NCBI RefSeq assembly: GCF_000143535.2
Contig: NC_037310.1
Span: forward strand, 3,658,001-3,722,000
Direction of reading: 5' to 3'
DNA length: 64,000 nt
From: Botrytis cinerea B05.10
Taxonomy: Eukaryota; Ascomycota; Leotiomycetes; Helotiales; Sclerotiniaceae
The notes below the pieces were generated by a model. The model was not told where the DNA came from and made no database searches. It worked only from the letters and a program-made list of their open reading frames with translations. Made by a program: the position numbers and the translations under genes. This document shows positions 32,885 through 45,028 of the stretch, piece by piece (positions within the stretch are counted from its first letter, which is position 1; each line of letters opens with the position of its first letter).

Positions 32885-35800
32885 CTACATTAAACTCGAC
32901 CTCCCACCAACCTCCGTTCCTCCTTGTCCATTTGGCATATCCCCACTTCTTCCCACAACAAACTCCCTATATATTCCCTGTAACCTCCTTCGCTCGTCAG
33001 CACTGATACTTGGTCTTGTACCCTCCAAACTCTTTACTAGATGTTTCCAGAGAATAGTGACTTCTTGTTGACTCTTAACTTCCTTCTGCTCTCCTCTGTC
33101 TTCACTCGAAACATCAATACCCTTTGCTCTCAATTTCTCCTTCTTCTTCGCCTTTTTGATCTCTTCCAACTTGGCGGTAATTGCAGCCTTTTCAGCAAGT
33201 TGTTTGGAGCGATTGTTACCAGCTTTTGCGCGCGTCTCGGCTTCCGTCCGATCTTCATCTTCACCATAGCGGAACTGGACAAAACTTTGAGGTCCGCCGG
33301 ATGCCCCATTTGTCTTAGCGCCGTTACGTTTTCCTCCAACTTCAACTTGTTCATGATCACCAAGTACATCGTGAATGGCTTCAAGCTGCGCATTGGATAT
33401 CAAGGCCTGGAGATCTGCACCAGAATAGCCTTCAGTTCTACGAGCAATCTCAAACAGCCCACCTTCAGGACTATCTCGTACTTCTTCGGATAATTTCAGC
33501 TTTTTGCCCAATGCCTTGAGAATATCAAAACGATCATCCACATTTGGAAGATCACATATAAGAGACTTATCCAAGCGACCCGGACGGAGCAATGCCGGAT
33601 CGATCAAATCTGGTCTCGAAGTAGCTGCAAGTACATAAACTCCAGATAAACCTTCAGCACCATCCATTTGTGTCAACAATTGATTGACTACTCGATCAGT
33701 TACACCAGTAGAATCATGACCACGCTTAGGAGCTATAGAATCGAACTCGTCGAAGAATAGCACACAAGGTCTAGCAGCTTCGGCTCGCTCGAAAAGATCG
33801 CGAACAGACTTTTCAGAAGCACCGATATATTTGTTGAGAATTTCGGGCCCTTTGACACTGATGAAATTCAAACCACATTCTCCTGCAACGGCACTTGCAA
33901 GGAGCGTTTTACCACAACCTGGGAATCCATACAAAAGTAGACCCGATCGCAATCGTAGTGGACATTGTGCGAAAATTGGCGCATAAGTTGTAGGATATTG
34001 TAAGGTCTCAAGTAGAATTTTTCGTGTCTCCTGCAATCCTCCAATCGAATCAAAAGTTGTAGTGGAAGTCTGAAGGGTAACATTTCGAAGCGAGGCTGGC
34101 GTAAACCCTTTCAAAGCACTGTCAAAATCTTCTCTGGTGAGTCGAATAGAACCACTATCCGCGTTTTGCAGGGAGCTTGAAACTGTCCGAATCATTGCTT
34201 CGCTCCTAGCTCGTGCTACGAGAAGAACGAGGTCACCAGGCATGTAACCATCAGTTTGGCCAGCTAGGTCTAAGAAATCAAGATCTTGATCAATGACATA
34301 ACCATCACCTTCCAATTTCTTGGTGCCTTCAAGACTCGAACCACCCATCCAATCATTATCATTTTGTCTCTCGCTATTATCTGCTGTGCTTGGGCGGCTA
34401 CCCGATGCCACTGGTTTTGTCGCAATCTCCGAAATTGCATTTTGCATCGCAACCTTTTCCATAACTCTTCTTCGCCCTTCTTTGTTTGGAGCTTTCAAGG
34501 CGACAATCTCTCGCACGCAATGACAGCCGATGATATTTTTATGGAGTGACTCTTTCGCTTGAGCGGTGGCAAGTAGAACAACGTTACTGCGATGCCCAAT
34601 TAAATATTCTCTAGCGATTGCAATTATCTTCTCGCTAATTAAATCACTTCGAAGGTTGTCATTGCCTACTTCAAGCTCTGTTTCTGCGGGACACAATTTG
34701 TCAAGATCATCCAATATCACAATGGACTTTCCACCGATTCTTGCACCCCATGAGGCAGCCAAAAAAATCCGATCAAATGTTTCACGTATAGTTGAGACAC
34801 GTGCCTCATCGGTAACAAATTTTCGACATGAAAGATATGTGGTATGGTACCTGCTATCTTGCCGTAACCGATGTGCCAAGTGTTGAACCACTGCTGTCTT
34901 TCCAGACCCCAAAGCACCAGTTAGCAATACTGAAGACAGGTGCGAAAGATGTGAGTATAGTTGTTCCATGAGATTATCAATGCCCACAAGAACAGGAGGT
35001 TGTGAGCCAAGACCATCGATCGCATTTGCTGCCAGGGTTAAGGGTTTTGGAATAGCGGCTTGAACCTCAAGATTGAATTTCTTTTCAGAACCAAGAAACC
35101 AATTACAAGGCTGCTTTCCGGACTCTTGTGGTCCTTGCTCTAGACGAATCATTCCGCCTTCCCAGCTTGATGGGAAGTCAGAACCTGATGGTTTGCCGAG
35201 TACTAAGCCATCAGTCAATGGCCCTTCCAAAATGCCACTATTAGAACCATTCTTGCTATACATTTTCATGATTGATTTTGCAGCTTCTTCCCTCTCAGCT
35301 TTCGACTCCCCGCCAAATTTGAGACCTTCGTTCGCTTTTCCTGTACTAGATGTATAGGGAAACACCTTGATGTGTGGAGTACCAGATTTAGAAGTGGGTT
35401 GAAAAGTCGGCTTCGAAGTCTGGGACGGGGCAGGCGCAACCCTTATAACACCTCCAACCATATTTTTACACCCCATAGAGGCACAAAGTGAACTCGATAG
35501 GGCCACATGGTATTGGTCTGGCGGTTCATCCCATGTCATCAGCCTAGCTACTACCTTTGATGCAGGCTTCCCGGCAACACCGGTATTTTCATCTTCTTGT
35601 TGTTGTCGTTGTGGGTCGATTGGCTCTTGCAAAGTAGCGGGCTTGACAACGGTGACGGTGACCCAAGTGAGCCCTTTCAAAGAGTCCCCGAGAATGAAGT
35701 CCCCATCAACCCAGATTTTCAGTCCTCCATCATCTGCATCTTTCTCTTCTTCAAACCACTCCCCACAAAGTGCCCTGTCAATTCCTCTATAATACATAGC

Positions 35801-36670
35801 CGGCTTCGTCTCTTCACTTCGTCCACTTTTCCTACGTACCGCACTAGAAACACTTCGTCCGCCAACGCTCTTCCTCGAAGATACACTCACATTTTCGCCC
35901 AAACTTCGTGATGGTTTTGACCTTGTTTTCGGGGCCACAATAACTTCTGCATCTGGTGCTAGTTTCGTGAACGCAATATTTGAAGGCGGAGCAGGGAGGA
36001 GGGATGTGACTATAATATTGGCAGTCGAGGTTGGTGAAAGGTGCAACGTCAGAGGATGCGGCAGGTGCGATGAACCACTCGGTGAAGTAAAGCTTGGATT
36101 TGGTAATGCACGTATTTGATTGATGAAATTGAGCTCGAGGAAATTAGCATGCAATTCTATAATCTCCCAATCTTCTGGCGTCAAAGGTTCGATATTAATT
36201 GTATGGGCGACGGGAGGGTCGACGTGTATAGTCGCTGTAATTTTCTGTCCATCTGATATCCCCAATGTTCGCGCAAAGGTTGCATCTATCTCTACAACCT
36301 GTACTTCTTGCTCTCTACCAGATCCCCTAGTGCCACTTATACCATCCCTCCCGACAATTGGTGCAAGCTTGCGCTTGCTCTGCATACCCGTCCATCCCAC
36401 GAAGATAGATCGTTGAGTCGGGGCGCCATTCGTTTGATTTGGGCTCTGCGGAGGTGGAAGTCGGTAGTTCAATTCTACAATCACATTTTGTGCAAGCTAT
36501 GGAATGTGAGTGTCTGCTCATAAGGTAAATTCGTTGCGACTTACGGCGTTGATATTAACTAGTAATGAAGACAATGATGAAGGCAAGTTCACCAAGCAAT
36601 TCTTTAGATGAATTAATGATATCTCTGCAGGTGTAGCTTGACTGCCACGTCCTTTTAAGTTTGAGGCCAT
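32885..36670 (-). CDS. PEX1: PEX1, peroxisomal AAA ATPase
   Basis: PEX1 forms a hexamer with PEX6 that extracts the import receptor from the peroxisomal membrane. Exons 36670-36545 and 36496-32885 give 1245 residues, normal for filamentous fungi. The short first exon (MASNLKGRGS..., LIHLKNCLVNLPSSLSSLLV) is essential for the N-terminal double-psi-barrel region. D1 AAA domain: Walker A GALGSGKTAV (about 568) and Walker B SIVILDDLDKL. D2 domain: Walker A YGFPGCGKTLLAS (about 900), Walker B VLFFDEFDSIAPKRG (about 955), sensor VLAATSRPDLIDP and arginine fingers LLRPGRLDKS. D1 is the degenerate ATPase and D2 the active one, as in the family. The C-terminal extension is basic and helical. It is divergent from MCM7. 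Confidence 0.96.
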
Positions 36671-37323
36671 GATTAAAAAGTATAATAGTACAAATCAATA
36701 TACCATAATGAGGGAGAAAAAGATTAAAAGGAGTAAGATCCTAAAAAGATGAAATGCCTTAAGCAATTCGACTGACCGTCACAAGTTCACCTCGGTATAT
36801 CATTCTGGAGCGCATACCCACCCGTACCTAGATTTGAGAGCTACCAATGCGGTTCCGCTTATTCATGGCACTCCAAAATTGAATGAGTCTTGACATTCAA
36901 TATTTTCTGAAATGAAATAAAAATCAACAATGTATTGTTTTGCCATTGAAACGACTGTCAATTATTGTTTTTTCATTTTGGAATCTATCAGTCTAATTTG
37001 AACACTTTTGGATTATACAATTGATTTTAGATGTCAATTTTAACATATTTTGAGCAATGTAACCACGATTAAACGGAGCTGCGTGCCACAAATAGCTTGA
37101 TTAGACACGAAAATTCACGAACCGTTGACAGGGGGATTGAACTTTACTATCAGCGCGTGAATTTCAATTTAGAGATTTGACTGAGAGATTCCTCAATTCA
37201 ACCTCATAAATCTTTGCGCCCTCAACCCCTCCATAACAATTCCTCTATTGCAGTCTTCCGTCACTTGCGCAAAGTCTCAAATATTGGATTAAGTTCTAAG
37301 AGTGCCAAGGGGTTCTAAGCAAG
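36671..37323. promoter_or_regulatory. divergent promoter, PEX1 / MCM7
   Basis: The 653 bp between two divergent start codons are AT-rich in the middle (about 36900-37060). A perfect inverted repeat, ATTGAATG and CATTCAAT with an 8-nt spacer, lies at 36878-36901. A GCGCGTGA near 37154 resembles, but is not, the MluI cell-cycle box. Factor binding is not claimed. Confidence 0.55.
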
Positions 37324-39990
37324 ATGGCGCTGCTTCAATACAAAGCTCCCGTCAACTATGAAGCTCATCAAGGTATGGAGCTTTCAATTATTGAGACTTT
37401 CTATGATACTAATCCAACTACTAGAGGCTTTCGAAGACTTCCTGTCCACGTTCAAAACTTCTCCAACTGCGAACATTACCCATGCTTTGGGCGGCATGAA
37501 CATTGATGAGGATGATTTCAGCGATGACAACGACATGATGGATGATGATGACGACGACCAGACCTCAAGGAGGCAGACCAGAGCTCAAGCAAAGGTTCCC
37601 AAGTTGAAGTATTTGGAGTTATTACAAAAAGTTGCAGACAGATACGAGGATGAAATCACAATTGAACTTGACGATTTAGCCAAAGTACAGCGACCGCCCC
37701 TCCATCTGTTTGATATACTGACAGTTGTAGTATGATGACTTACTGGATGAAGCTGGAACTCCCCTCAATCTAGTCAACTCGATTGAAACAAACGCAAAGC
37801 ATTATCTGGACATTTTATCCAAGGCGGTCGATGCAGTGATGCCACAACCTACAAGAGAAATCAAGTGAGCTGAGCTGTAAACCTGCTGTGGTTTACTTAC
37901 TAATTAAATCGCAGTTATAAGGATGATGTCCTTGATGTTCTCATGTCGCAACGAACAGCTCGAAACAACGCCTTACGCCGTGCTGCCGCCGAACAAAGCG
38001 ACATAACAGTTGAGCCCGAACTATTCCCTGCCGAACTTACAAGAAGATATACTTTGAACTTCAAACCATTAAGCGCTTCCGGAGATAATTCCAAAAAAGC
38101 TTTGGCAGTGCGACAAGTTCGTGGTGAACATCTTGGTCATCTTATTACAGTTAGGGGTATTACTACAAGAGTTTCAGATGTCAAGCCGACTGTGGAAGTA
38201 AACGCATATACTTGCGATAGATGTGGTTGCGAAATTTTCCAACCTGTTGGATCCAAGACATTCGGACCATTAGTCGAATGTCCTTCTCCCGATTGTACTA
38301 CAAATCAAACCAAAGGACAACTCCACCATTCCACTCGAGCATCAAAATTCCAACCATTTCAAGAAATCAAGATTCAGGAAATGGCCGAACAAGTTCCAGT
38401 TGGTCACATTCCTCGAATGTTGACTGTCCTTTGTCACGGGGCTCTAGTTCGACGTATCAATCCTGGAGATGTTGTCGATATTGCAGGAATTTTCTTACCC
38501 ACACCATATACTGGTTTCAAGGCCATTAGAGCTGGCCTTCTCACCGATACATATCTCGAGGCACAGCACGTCACTCAACACAAGAAGGCTTACGAAGATT
38601 TAACCATTGATAGCCGAGTTTTCAAGCGAATTGAGCAATACAGAGCATCTGGTCACGTTTACGAATACCTTGCAAAATCCATCGCGCCTGAAATTTACGG
38701 TCATTTAGATGTGAAGAAAGCATTACTTTTATTGTTGGTCGGTGGTGTCACTAAAAGTATGGGTGATGGAATGAGAATCAGAGGTGATATCAATATCTGT
38801 CTAATGGGTGACCCGGGAGTGGCCAAATCTCAATTACTCAAATATATCACCAAAGTGGCACCAAGAGGAGTTTACACGACCGGTCGAGGAAGTAGTGGTG
38901 TTGGTCTTACTGCAGCGGTTATGAAGGATCCAGTAACTGATGAGATGATTCTGGAAGGTGGTGCACTCGTACTTGCTGATAATGGTATCTGCTGTATCGA
39001 TGAATTTGACAAGATGGACGATACTGATCGAACTGCAATCCACGAAGTTATGGAACAACAAACAATCTCCATTTCCAAGGCCGGAATTTCTACGACTTTG
39101 AACGCTAGAACTTCCATTTTGGCAGCTGCCAATCCTCTTTATGGCCGATATAATCCCAGGATATCTCCAGTGGAGAACATCAATCTTCCAGCAGCTTTAC
39201 TCTCCCGTTTCGATGTACTATTCCTTATCCTTGATACTCCTACTAGAGACAACGATGCTCTCCTCGCTCGCCACGTCACCTACGTTCACATGAATAATAA
39301 ACATCCCGATACTGAAGGTGTTGTTTTCACACCACAAGAAGTTCGTCAATACGTCGCTCAAGCTAGATCCTATCGCCCAACGGTTCCAACAAGCGTCTCT
39401 GAATATATGGTAAAAGCCTATGTCAGAATGCGTGATCAACAATCCCGTGATGAGAAAAACAAGAAACAATTCGCTCATACTTCCCCCCGTACCCTTCTTG
39501 GTGTTCTTCGTCTATCACAAGCTCTTGCCCGATTACGTTTCAGCGAAGAGGTCGTTCAAGATGATGTTGATGAAGCTCTTAGACTTGTCGAAGCATCGAA
39601 AGAGAGTTTGTATGCTGATCAAGATGGATATAGAAAGGATTCTAGTCCAAGTAGTAGAATTTACAATATGGTTAGAGCTTTGGCCGAAGCTGGTCAATGC
39701 AGACCTGAAGAGGCGGATGATGAAGATGATGAGACTTTGGGTATGGAATTGAGTATGAAGAAAGTCAAGGAGAGAGTTATTGCCAAGGGATTTACTGAGG
39801 ATCAATGGCGAGCTGCTGTTATGGAATACACTGATCTTGACGTAAGTTCTCACTTGATTTACCCCTTTAATAGGATTTTTGCTAACAATATCATCAGATC
39901 TGGCAAACTGCTGGTAATGGAACGAGATTATTATTCGTCATGTCAGAGGCGGCACATATGGCAAGGGATGAAGAATATGAAATGGAATAG
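37324..39990 (+). CDS. MCM7: MCM7, replicative helicase subunit
   Basis: MCM7 is one of the six subunits of the MCM2-7 helicase that unwinds DNA at origins. Exons 37324-37372, 37425-37684, 37731-37864, 37915-39841 and 39898-39990, in phase, 820 residues. The N-terminus ([16 protein letters not shown]) and acidic stretch are followed by a zinc motif CDRCGCEIF...C..C (about 247), an OB fold, the MCM box with Walker [10 protein letters not shown] (about 444), Walker [11 protein letters not shown] and the arginine finger LLSRFDVLF (about 578). The last exon supplies [12 protein letters not shown], which a single-exon reading replaces with an unrelated tail. [20 protein letters not shown] is diagnostic for MCM7 among the paralogues. 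Confidence 0.96.
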
Positions 39991-41151
39991 ATATATCCGA
40001 AGATATGAGATAAGATCATATATGTGCATGTAATCCAGGCGTTTGTGGATTAAGGATATCCATGTGGCGTTTTATTGTATCAGTTGTGGTGAGATACCGA
40101 TGGAAGAGAGCATTAGTTGAATACCTATTGTCAATTCAGTTAATTGTATCTTTCCTCTTGACCAGTTCCTTGTCTGATTTGACCCTGCAGTCCTATTTGG
40201 ATACAACCACGATGAAGCTAAATTCATAGAATAAGCATAACGGTTCTTCATTCACTTGTAGCACTTTTACATTCAACTGTTTTGAATCACCGTTGGCTAC
40301 TAATAATGTAATTTCTAATCATAGAATTTTGTGAATTGTTATTTCCTCGCCAACCCTTTATGGGTAGGGTGGACAAGGTGAGACTAAGGTTTTCGTTTCG
40401 TCGAATCGTATTGACTTGGTTTGGTGCCACCGAAAGATGTTGAGCTGGATGGTGACTTCCTATACGGATTGCATTGCTAAGCTCTTGCAACAGATGGATT
40501 CAATGATGGCTTTAGGGATAATTATAGCACATGTATATTGTAAACGAGGAAAATGGAGGCGGTGGTGGTGATGGTGGTTGTAGTGGAGACGGGCTGTTTC
40601 AATCGTGGTGAAGAAGGGTATTGTTTCTAATGTTTCATTTAATTACTTCAAGGCCGGATGAGTAAAAAGGTACGATCTTGCTACAACAATTCGAATATTC
40701 ACAACCTCCAAAGGCACGAACGGCCATGCTACAACAATAATGAAAAAAGGCACACTAAGATAGATTATATCAATCCTACAATTACTCATGAATCCAACAG
40801 CAGCACAGCTACACAGCTACACAGACTGACTTTGAAATAATGTTGACAGAGACACAATTCCTTCTAATTCCCACGGTGCAACCTAACCTCACCGACGCGG
40901 GGAGCGGGTGAGTAGAAGAAACCAGCTACAAACCCCCAACTATAATGATTTAAAGGTTATCAAGTATGCAAAGAATATCGATCACCCCCACGATTGCTTG
41001 CCCACCACTACCATCACCAACATCAACATTTTGGGTGGTTTCACTTTACAAAACAAAAATAAAACGAATCAGCAACAGCATATAGAGACTGAGAAAAGAG
41101 CTTTTTATTCTGAGCCGAAGCTCCAAAAACTATGTAATTCCTTTGGGCGGC
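39991..41151. other. intergenic between convergent genes
   Basis: 3' UTR of MCM7 and downstream region of the zinc-knuckle gene. Contains GGT-rich sequence near 40558-40590 and a short CTACACAG tandem at about 40808-40826. One copy of the CCGCCCAA octamer lies directly after the stop codon of the next gene. Short ORFs carry no motif. Confidence 0.55.
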
Positions 41152-42127
41152 TTAGAGGCCCAGCCCCCCAATAGCTTCAGTTCCTCCAGTGGCAGATTGG
41201 GCGGGTCTGGCGGATGGATCAAGATCCAAATCATCTTCATCATTTGGCGGAAGTGGTGTGGCATTGGCAACAGCCATTTCTAATTGCTCAGCATGAGCTT
41301 GGGCGGCTGCGGCTTTAGCCAACCTCACCTGCAAGTCAGCTTGGGCGGCTCCGGCTTCAGCCTCTGCCACCTCTAACCTTGCTTGGGCGGCAATTGCTTG
41401 GGCGGCAAAAAAGGCTTGCCCCAGTTCCTCAACATTTGTTTGGGCGGAAATTTGGCTTGGTCCCGATGGACCAGCGTCCCCAGCGACGCTTTGGGCGGGT
41501 TGGCGAGAGATGCTATCTACAGAAAGTCAATATCATACATCTCATGAGAAAGAGAATCATTACCCTCTGGGCGGATCATGGCCGTGCCCTGTTCACGTTG
41601 GGCGGTTTGCTGGCGGTTCCACGCCCCTACAATTCATCAGTATGATTAGATTCAATAGAATCAAAATGCATCTTACTTGTCCACTCCACCCCCCTCCTCC
41701 CCTCACTCCCCCCCTCTCCCCCATCACCATCCCTGGGCGTTGGGCAGTTTCGGGCTAGTGCCCCCGACCCCCACACTATATATCAAAATGTTAGTACTGT
41801 AAATATTTATCAAAGCCTCAACTCAACTTACAACAAAACACTGTGGTCCATGACCACTTCCCCCCCTCTCCCTCCTCTCCCCTCTCTCCCTCTTCCTCCT
41901 CCTCTTCCTCCCCCCCTCTCCCACCCCCCCTCTGAGGGGCAGCAACACTACTACTGAGGTTTCCCTCAGTAGCAATGAATGCTACACCCCCAGAAGAGAG
42001 GGCGGAGGCCGTCAAAGCCAGACTGAATTGGGCGGGTTGTGCGGGGCGTTGTTGGGCGCCTGTGAAAATCAGATTAGTCAAAACATAACACGTATTACAG
42101 ATTGTAGATCAATCCTACATTGGGCGG
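41143..42127 (-). repeat. eleven exact copies of the octamer CCGCCCAA
   Basis: On the minus strand CCGCCCAA (plus TTGGGCGG) occurs at 41143, 41197, 41299, 41341, 41383, 41398, 41440, 41491, 41598, 42028 and 42120 (left coordinates), plus near-copies. All but one lie in exons, where most encode Ala-Gln; the first lies just past the stop codon. Eleven exact copies of one octamer in under 1 kb is far beyond chance. Confidence 0.9.
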
Positions 42128-42229
42128 CTCTGTGGCCTGTCGTGCCACAAATCCAGCATTTGAGCTAAATGAGATAAGTATAAGAGTAATGATGCATAAT
42201 AATTCGAACTCACATCTCGAAGGAGGCAT
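41152..42229 (-). CDS. CCHC zinc-knuckle, Ala/Gln-rich protein (5' end unresolved)
   Basis: Six exons are supported by consistent phases: 42229-42214, 42164-42119, 42059-41832, 41775-41677, 41626-41564 and 41516-41152. The first complete motif is a zinc knuckle, CWICGTTGHRAAQC, of the C-x2-C-x4-H-x4-C type; its last Cys codon is split by an intron. Next come many Ala-Gln pairs (QQRPAQPAQFS, TAQREQG, RQPAQSVAG, AAQAIAAQAR), a Gly/Glu-rich low-complexity part encoded by a purine tract, a degenerate second knuckle (FCLWGSGALARNC), and an acidic tail (NDEDDLDLDPS, ending GGLGL). The first listed exon must enter in phase 2, so upstream exons exist, perhaps among the open pieces at 42640-42830 (poly-Gln; LNRRIVKSEGDGLTPNKM), but I could not join them. 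A nucleic-acid-binding role is inferred from the knuckle. I know no named family. Confidence 0.5.
41857..41936. repeat. polypyrimidine/polypurine tract inside an exon
   Basis: About 80 bp of almost pure C/T on the plus strand (CCCCCCTCTCCCTCC and similar), encoding the Gly/Glu/Arg-rich part of the zinc-knuckle protein on the minus strand. A second C/T-rich run lies at about 41682-41730 in the next exon. Confidence 0.8.
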
Positions 42230-44059
42230 CTATGAAAGAGTCGGGTCAGTATGCATGAAAGTGTAAGTCATAAAGCGAAGATGAGTAAAGGGAAAATCAA
42301 AAAAAGATTGTAACTTACTGTATGTGTGTGTGTGTGTATGTGGTTTTTTCTATAGCCAAGAGTCAGTCCATGTATCCTTTGATAGAATGGCTCAGATCCA
42401 TATGTATCTACAATATGTACATACAATTGGAACTTGGCCGAAGAAGAAAAGAAATCTATGTGTCCAAGAGTCAGCTTCGGAGGTCAAAAGAAAGAGAAAC
42501 CAAAGCGAAAGATCGTAGAAGAAGTGAAAATGGAAGCCAGGATGCTGAACAAGAAAAAAGACAACTGTGCCGTAGCAGAGAGAGAGTCGGGTGAATGAAA
42601 ATGGAGTAAGAGGTCTGGAACGCGGTCATGTAACTTACCATCTTATTGGGAGTCAACCCATCGCCTTCGCTCTTCACTATTCTTCGATTCAAGCTTTGGA
42701 TGGCATGGTTAGTATTCGTGCCTTTCAGTGTATGATTGATTGAGGCTTACAAAGTGGATGGTAATGAGATGATTCCAATGTCTTGAGGAAGCCGATTGTT
42801 GTTGCTGCTGTCGTTGTTGCTGATAGAAAATGTTGTTGTTTGAATAAGATTTAAGAAACGAAAGGAGAAGAGAAGAGAAGGGAAATGGAATGGAATGGAA
42901 TGGAATAGAATGGAAAGGGAGTCAGAGAGGAGCCTTAAAAATTGCCTAGTTCGATTTTTTACTTAGCAGGTACCAGGTAGGGTAGGTACCTTATTTGTTT
43001 ACATCACTTCTACCTATTTGGAAAGAACGAAGGATTCAAAGGTGAGCGATTCACGTGATGATATTCTTATATGCTATTACTCAGATGAAGCTTCGACGGT
43101 TTTGAATAGGCAGGAACTCTTCAACCCGATTTCCCCAAGACAATCATTCTAATGCTTATTCATCACACTACAAGATTTCTCGGGTATGCTCGCTTCGAAG
43201 GGGGGACTGACTTCGTCTTGGATGAACTATGCATAGGTCATCTGTTGTAATATATTGACGTTGACTTTTTGGGGGATTGGGCCTGATGGGCTGACACGGA
43301 TTTCGAGTTGACAGATATTGATTGATGTTACAACTTCAGATTGACGGCTAACCTTCAGCTCTACTCAGATGAGACTTCACAACCAAGCAATCTTTTACAC
43401 TTGACACCTCACATCACACTCCCATGTTGAACTACAGGACTGGTTGTGAAACAGAATTTTGGCAGTAACTTTCCAAAGTAGGGCTTCATAAGAAGCAGTT
43501 GTAGTGATGCATTCCGTAAATCGCATTGGTGACCCAATCGCTACTTAGCCACAATCCTCAGGAATACGGACTATTCCGAATGATAATCATTTAATCAAGA
43601 TATTCAGTAGAATAGAAGAGCCCCAAAGCGGAGGTTGTGTAATAGATTGAGTGTATTCGAGCTATCAAGCCATACTCGGTAAATCTACAACTTTGCGAAT
43701 GTTGGAAGTTGTGGCTCTAGTGATCCAAGCAATTGTAAACTTTGAATTGCACGTTGAAGATACGATATTTACCGGCAGCTCGAGGTAGTGAGAGCTAGTA
43801 GACGACCCATCTCTTGATGGCATGCGATGTCCTCAAATATACTCTTGGTCTCGGCAAACGAGACGTGGTTCCGATGCGAGATATTACAAGAAATCGCTAA
43901 ACATTCGATCGATAATGTTAAAATGGAAGAATGAATAGGATGAATAATAATTGGATACCCGTTGATAGACCAAATTTTACTCACATGCAGCCTTTTTAGC
44001 TATACGGCGTTCGACTTGCCATGGAGGGTTAAATATTTCCACTTGAATTCTCCTAGTCG

Positions 44060-44080
44060 GGGCTTGCCTGCGGCAAGCCC
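44060..44080. repeat. perfect hairpin beside the inverted repeat
   Basis: GGGCTTGCC, loop TGC, GGCAAGCCC: a 9-bp perfect stem that ends one base before the first arm of the 88-bp inverted repeat. It could be a terminator-like or mobile-element end structure; function unknown. Confidence 0.6.
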
Positions 44081-44081
44081 T

Positions 44082-44534
44082 CAATGGAGGACTCGTATCA
44101 TAGCGCTCTCAATTCTTGATCTGAAAACGCTCCGAGAAGGTAAGGATGAGGAGAAGAGAAAGAGAAGAATAAGAATATTGAATCTGGGGAGTGTGGTGAT
44201 TGTGAAGTTCAGTAGGATACATCAGAAGCGAGCCCCGAATGGAATGGCACCCACTTCCAAAAAAATTGGAACAAAGAGATTAGATGATTTGAATTAAAAC
44301 TGTTCACTTGACCACTACAGCCAAGTTCAAAAGGCGCTTTACCGTTTCCAGCCATGATTGTCCTGTTTGCACCGAATGGCCCCCTCCGAGCCCGCACGCC
44401 CCATCACCAATTTTCTATATAAACAGCTCAAACTCCCCTCTCCCTCTTCTTCTCTTTCTCTTCTCCTCATACTTACCTTCTCGGAGCGTTTTCAGATCAA
44501 GAATTGAGAGCGCTATGATACGAGTCCTCCATTG
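44082..44534. repeat. 88-bp inverted repeat with 277-bp loop
   Basis: The arm 44082-44169 and the reverse complement of 44447-44534 match over 88 bp with one mismatch (GTAAGG against GTAAGT). Both arms, read outward in their own sense, encode the same open peptide (QWRTRIIALSILDLKTLREG) followed by a perfect splice donor. A transcript across the region would fold into a long stem. Confidence 0.85.
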
Positions 44535-44816
44535 CACATCGGGGCGACGAGAATCGTTGGGTATCCTTCGGGGTCCCCATCGGGGGAATTTTTGATTGCT
44601 TCCTTCGGGATAACCTTTTTTCATTATGATTGCGGTCTTGTACTGTAACATGAAGAAGAATTGCTTGGTTTGAATAAACGTCTTTGGGTGTTGTCGTGGA
44701 GAGAACGTTGGAATTATGAGATAGATGTTGGGTGTTGGTGTTGGGCAACCCCAACACCCACAGAACATCATCTAGGTAGCTATTGATCGAACAAATTGCA
44801 CAGAAGCAGAAGAGGT

Positions 44817-44839
44817 GTGTTCTGCGTTCCTCAGAACAC
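44817..44839. repeat. hairpin, copy 1 of the TGTTCTGCGTTCC element
   Basis: GTGTTCTG, 7-nt loop, CAGAACAC. It shares TGTTCTGCGTTCC with the hairpin at 45029-45050. Confidence 0.7.
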
Positions 44840-45028
44840 TGAAGAAAGAACACTTATAAGTTATATGTCTATCGCATTTTGGATGTTTGTTGTTGTTATG
44901 GGTGTTCGATCCAAGTGATTATTAGGGACAGCAACGAGGCTGAGATGAAACCCCCGTCCAACATCTATGAGAATGGCTTCCTTCACATTTAAGATTATCA
45001 TTACTCTACACAGAAAATTCTATTGATT

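Noticed and set aside
37150..37160. MluI cell-cycle box before MCM7
   Set aside because: The sequence is GCGCGTGA, not ACGCGT; a single near-match is not evidence of an MBF site.
37324..39990. First thought to be MCM5
   Set aside because: The N-terminus and the block [20 protein letters not shown], with the CDRCGCEIF zinc motif, fit MCM7; the MCM5 N-terminus is absent.
44415..44771. 118-codon minus-strand ORF
   Set aside because: It spans one arm of the inverted repeat and ordinary sequence; the protein-like part is only the short repeated exon piece with a splice donor, so a full gene is not supported.
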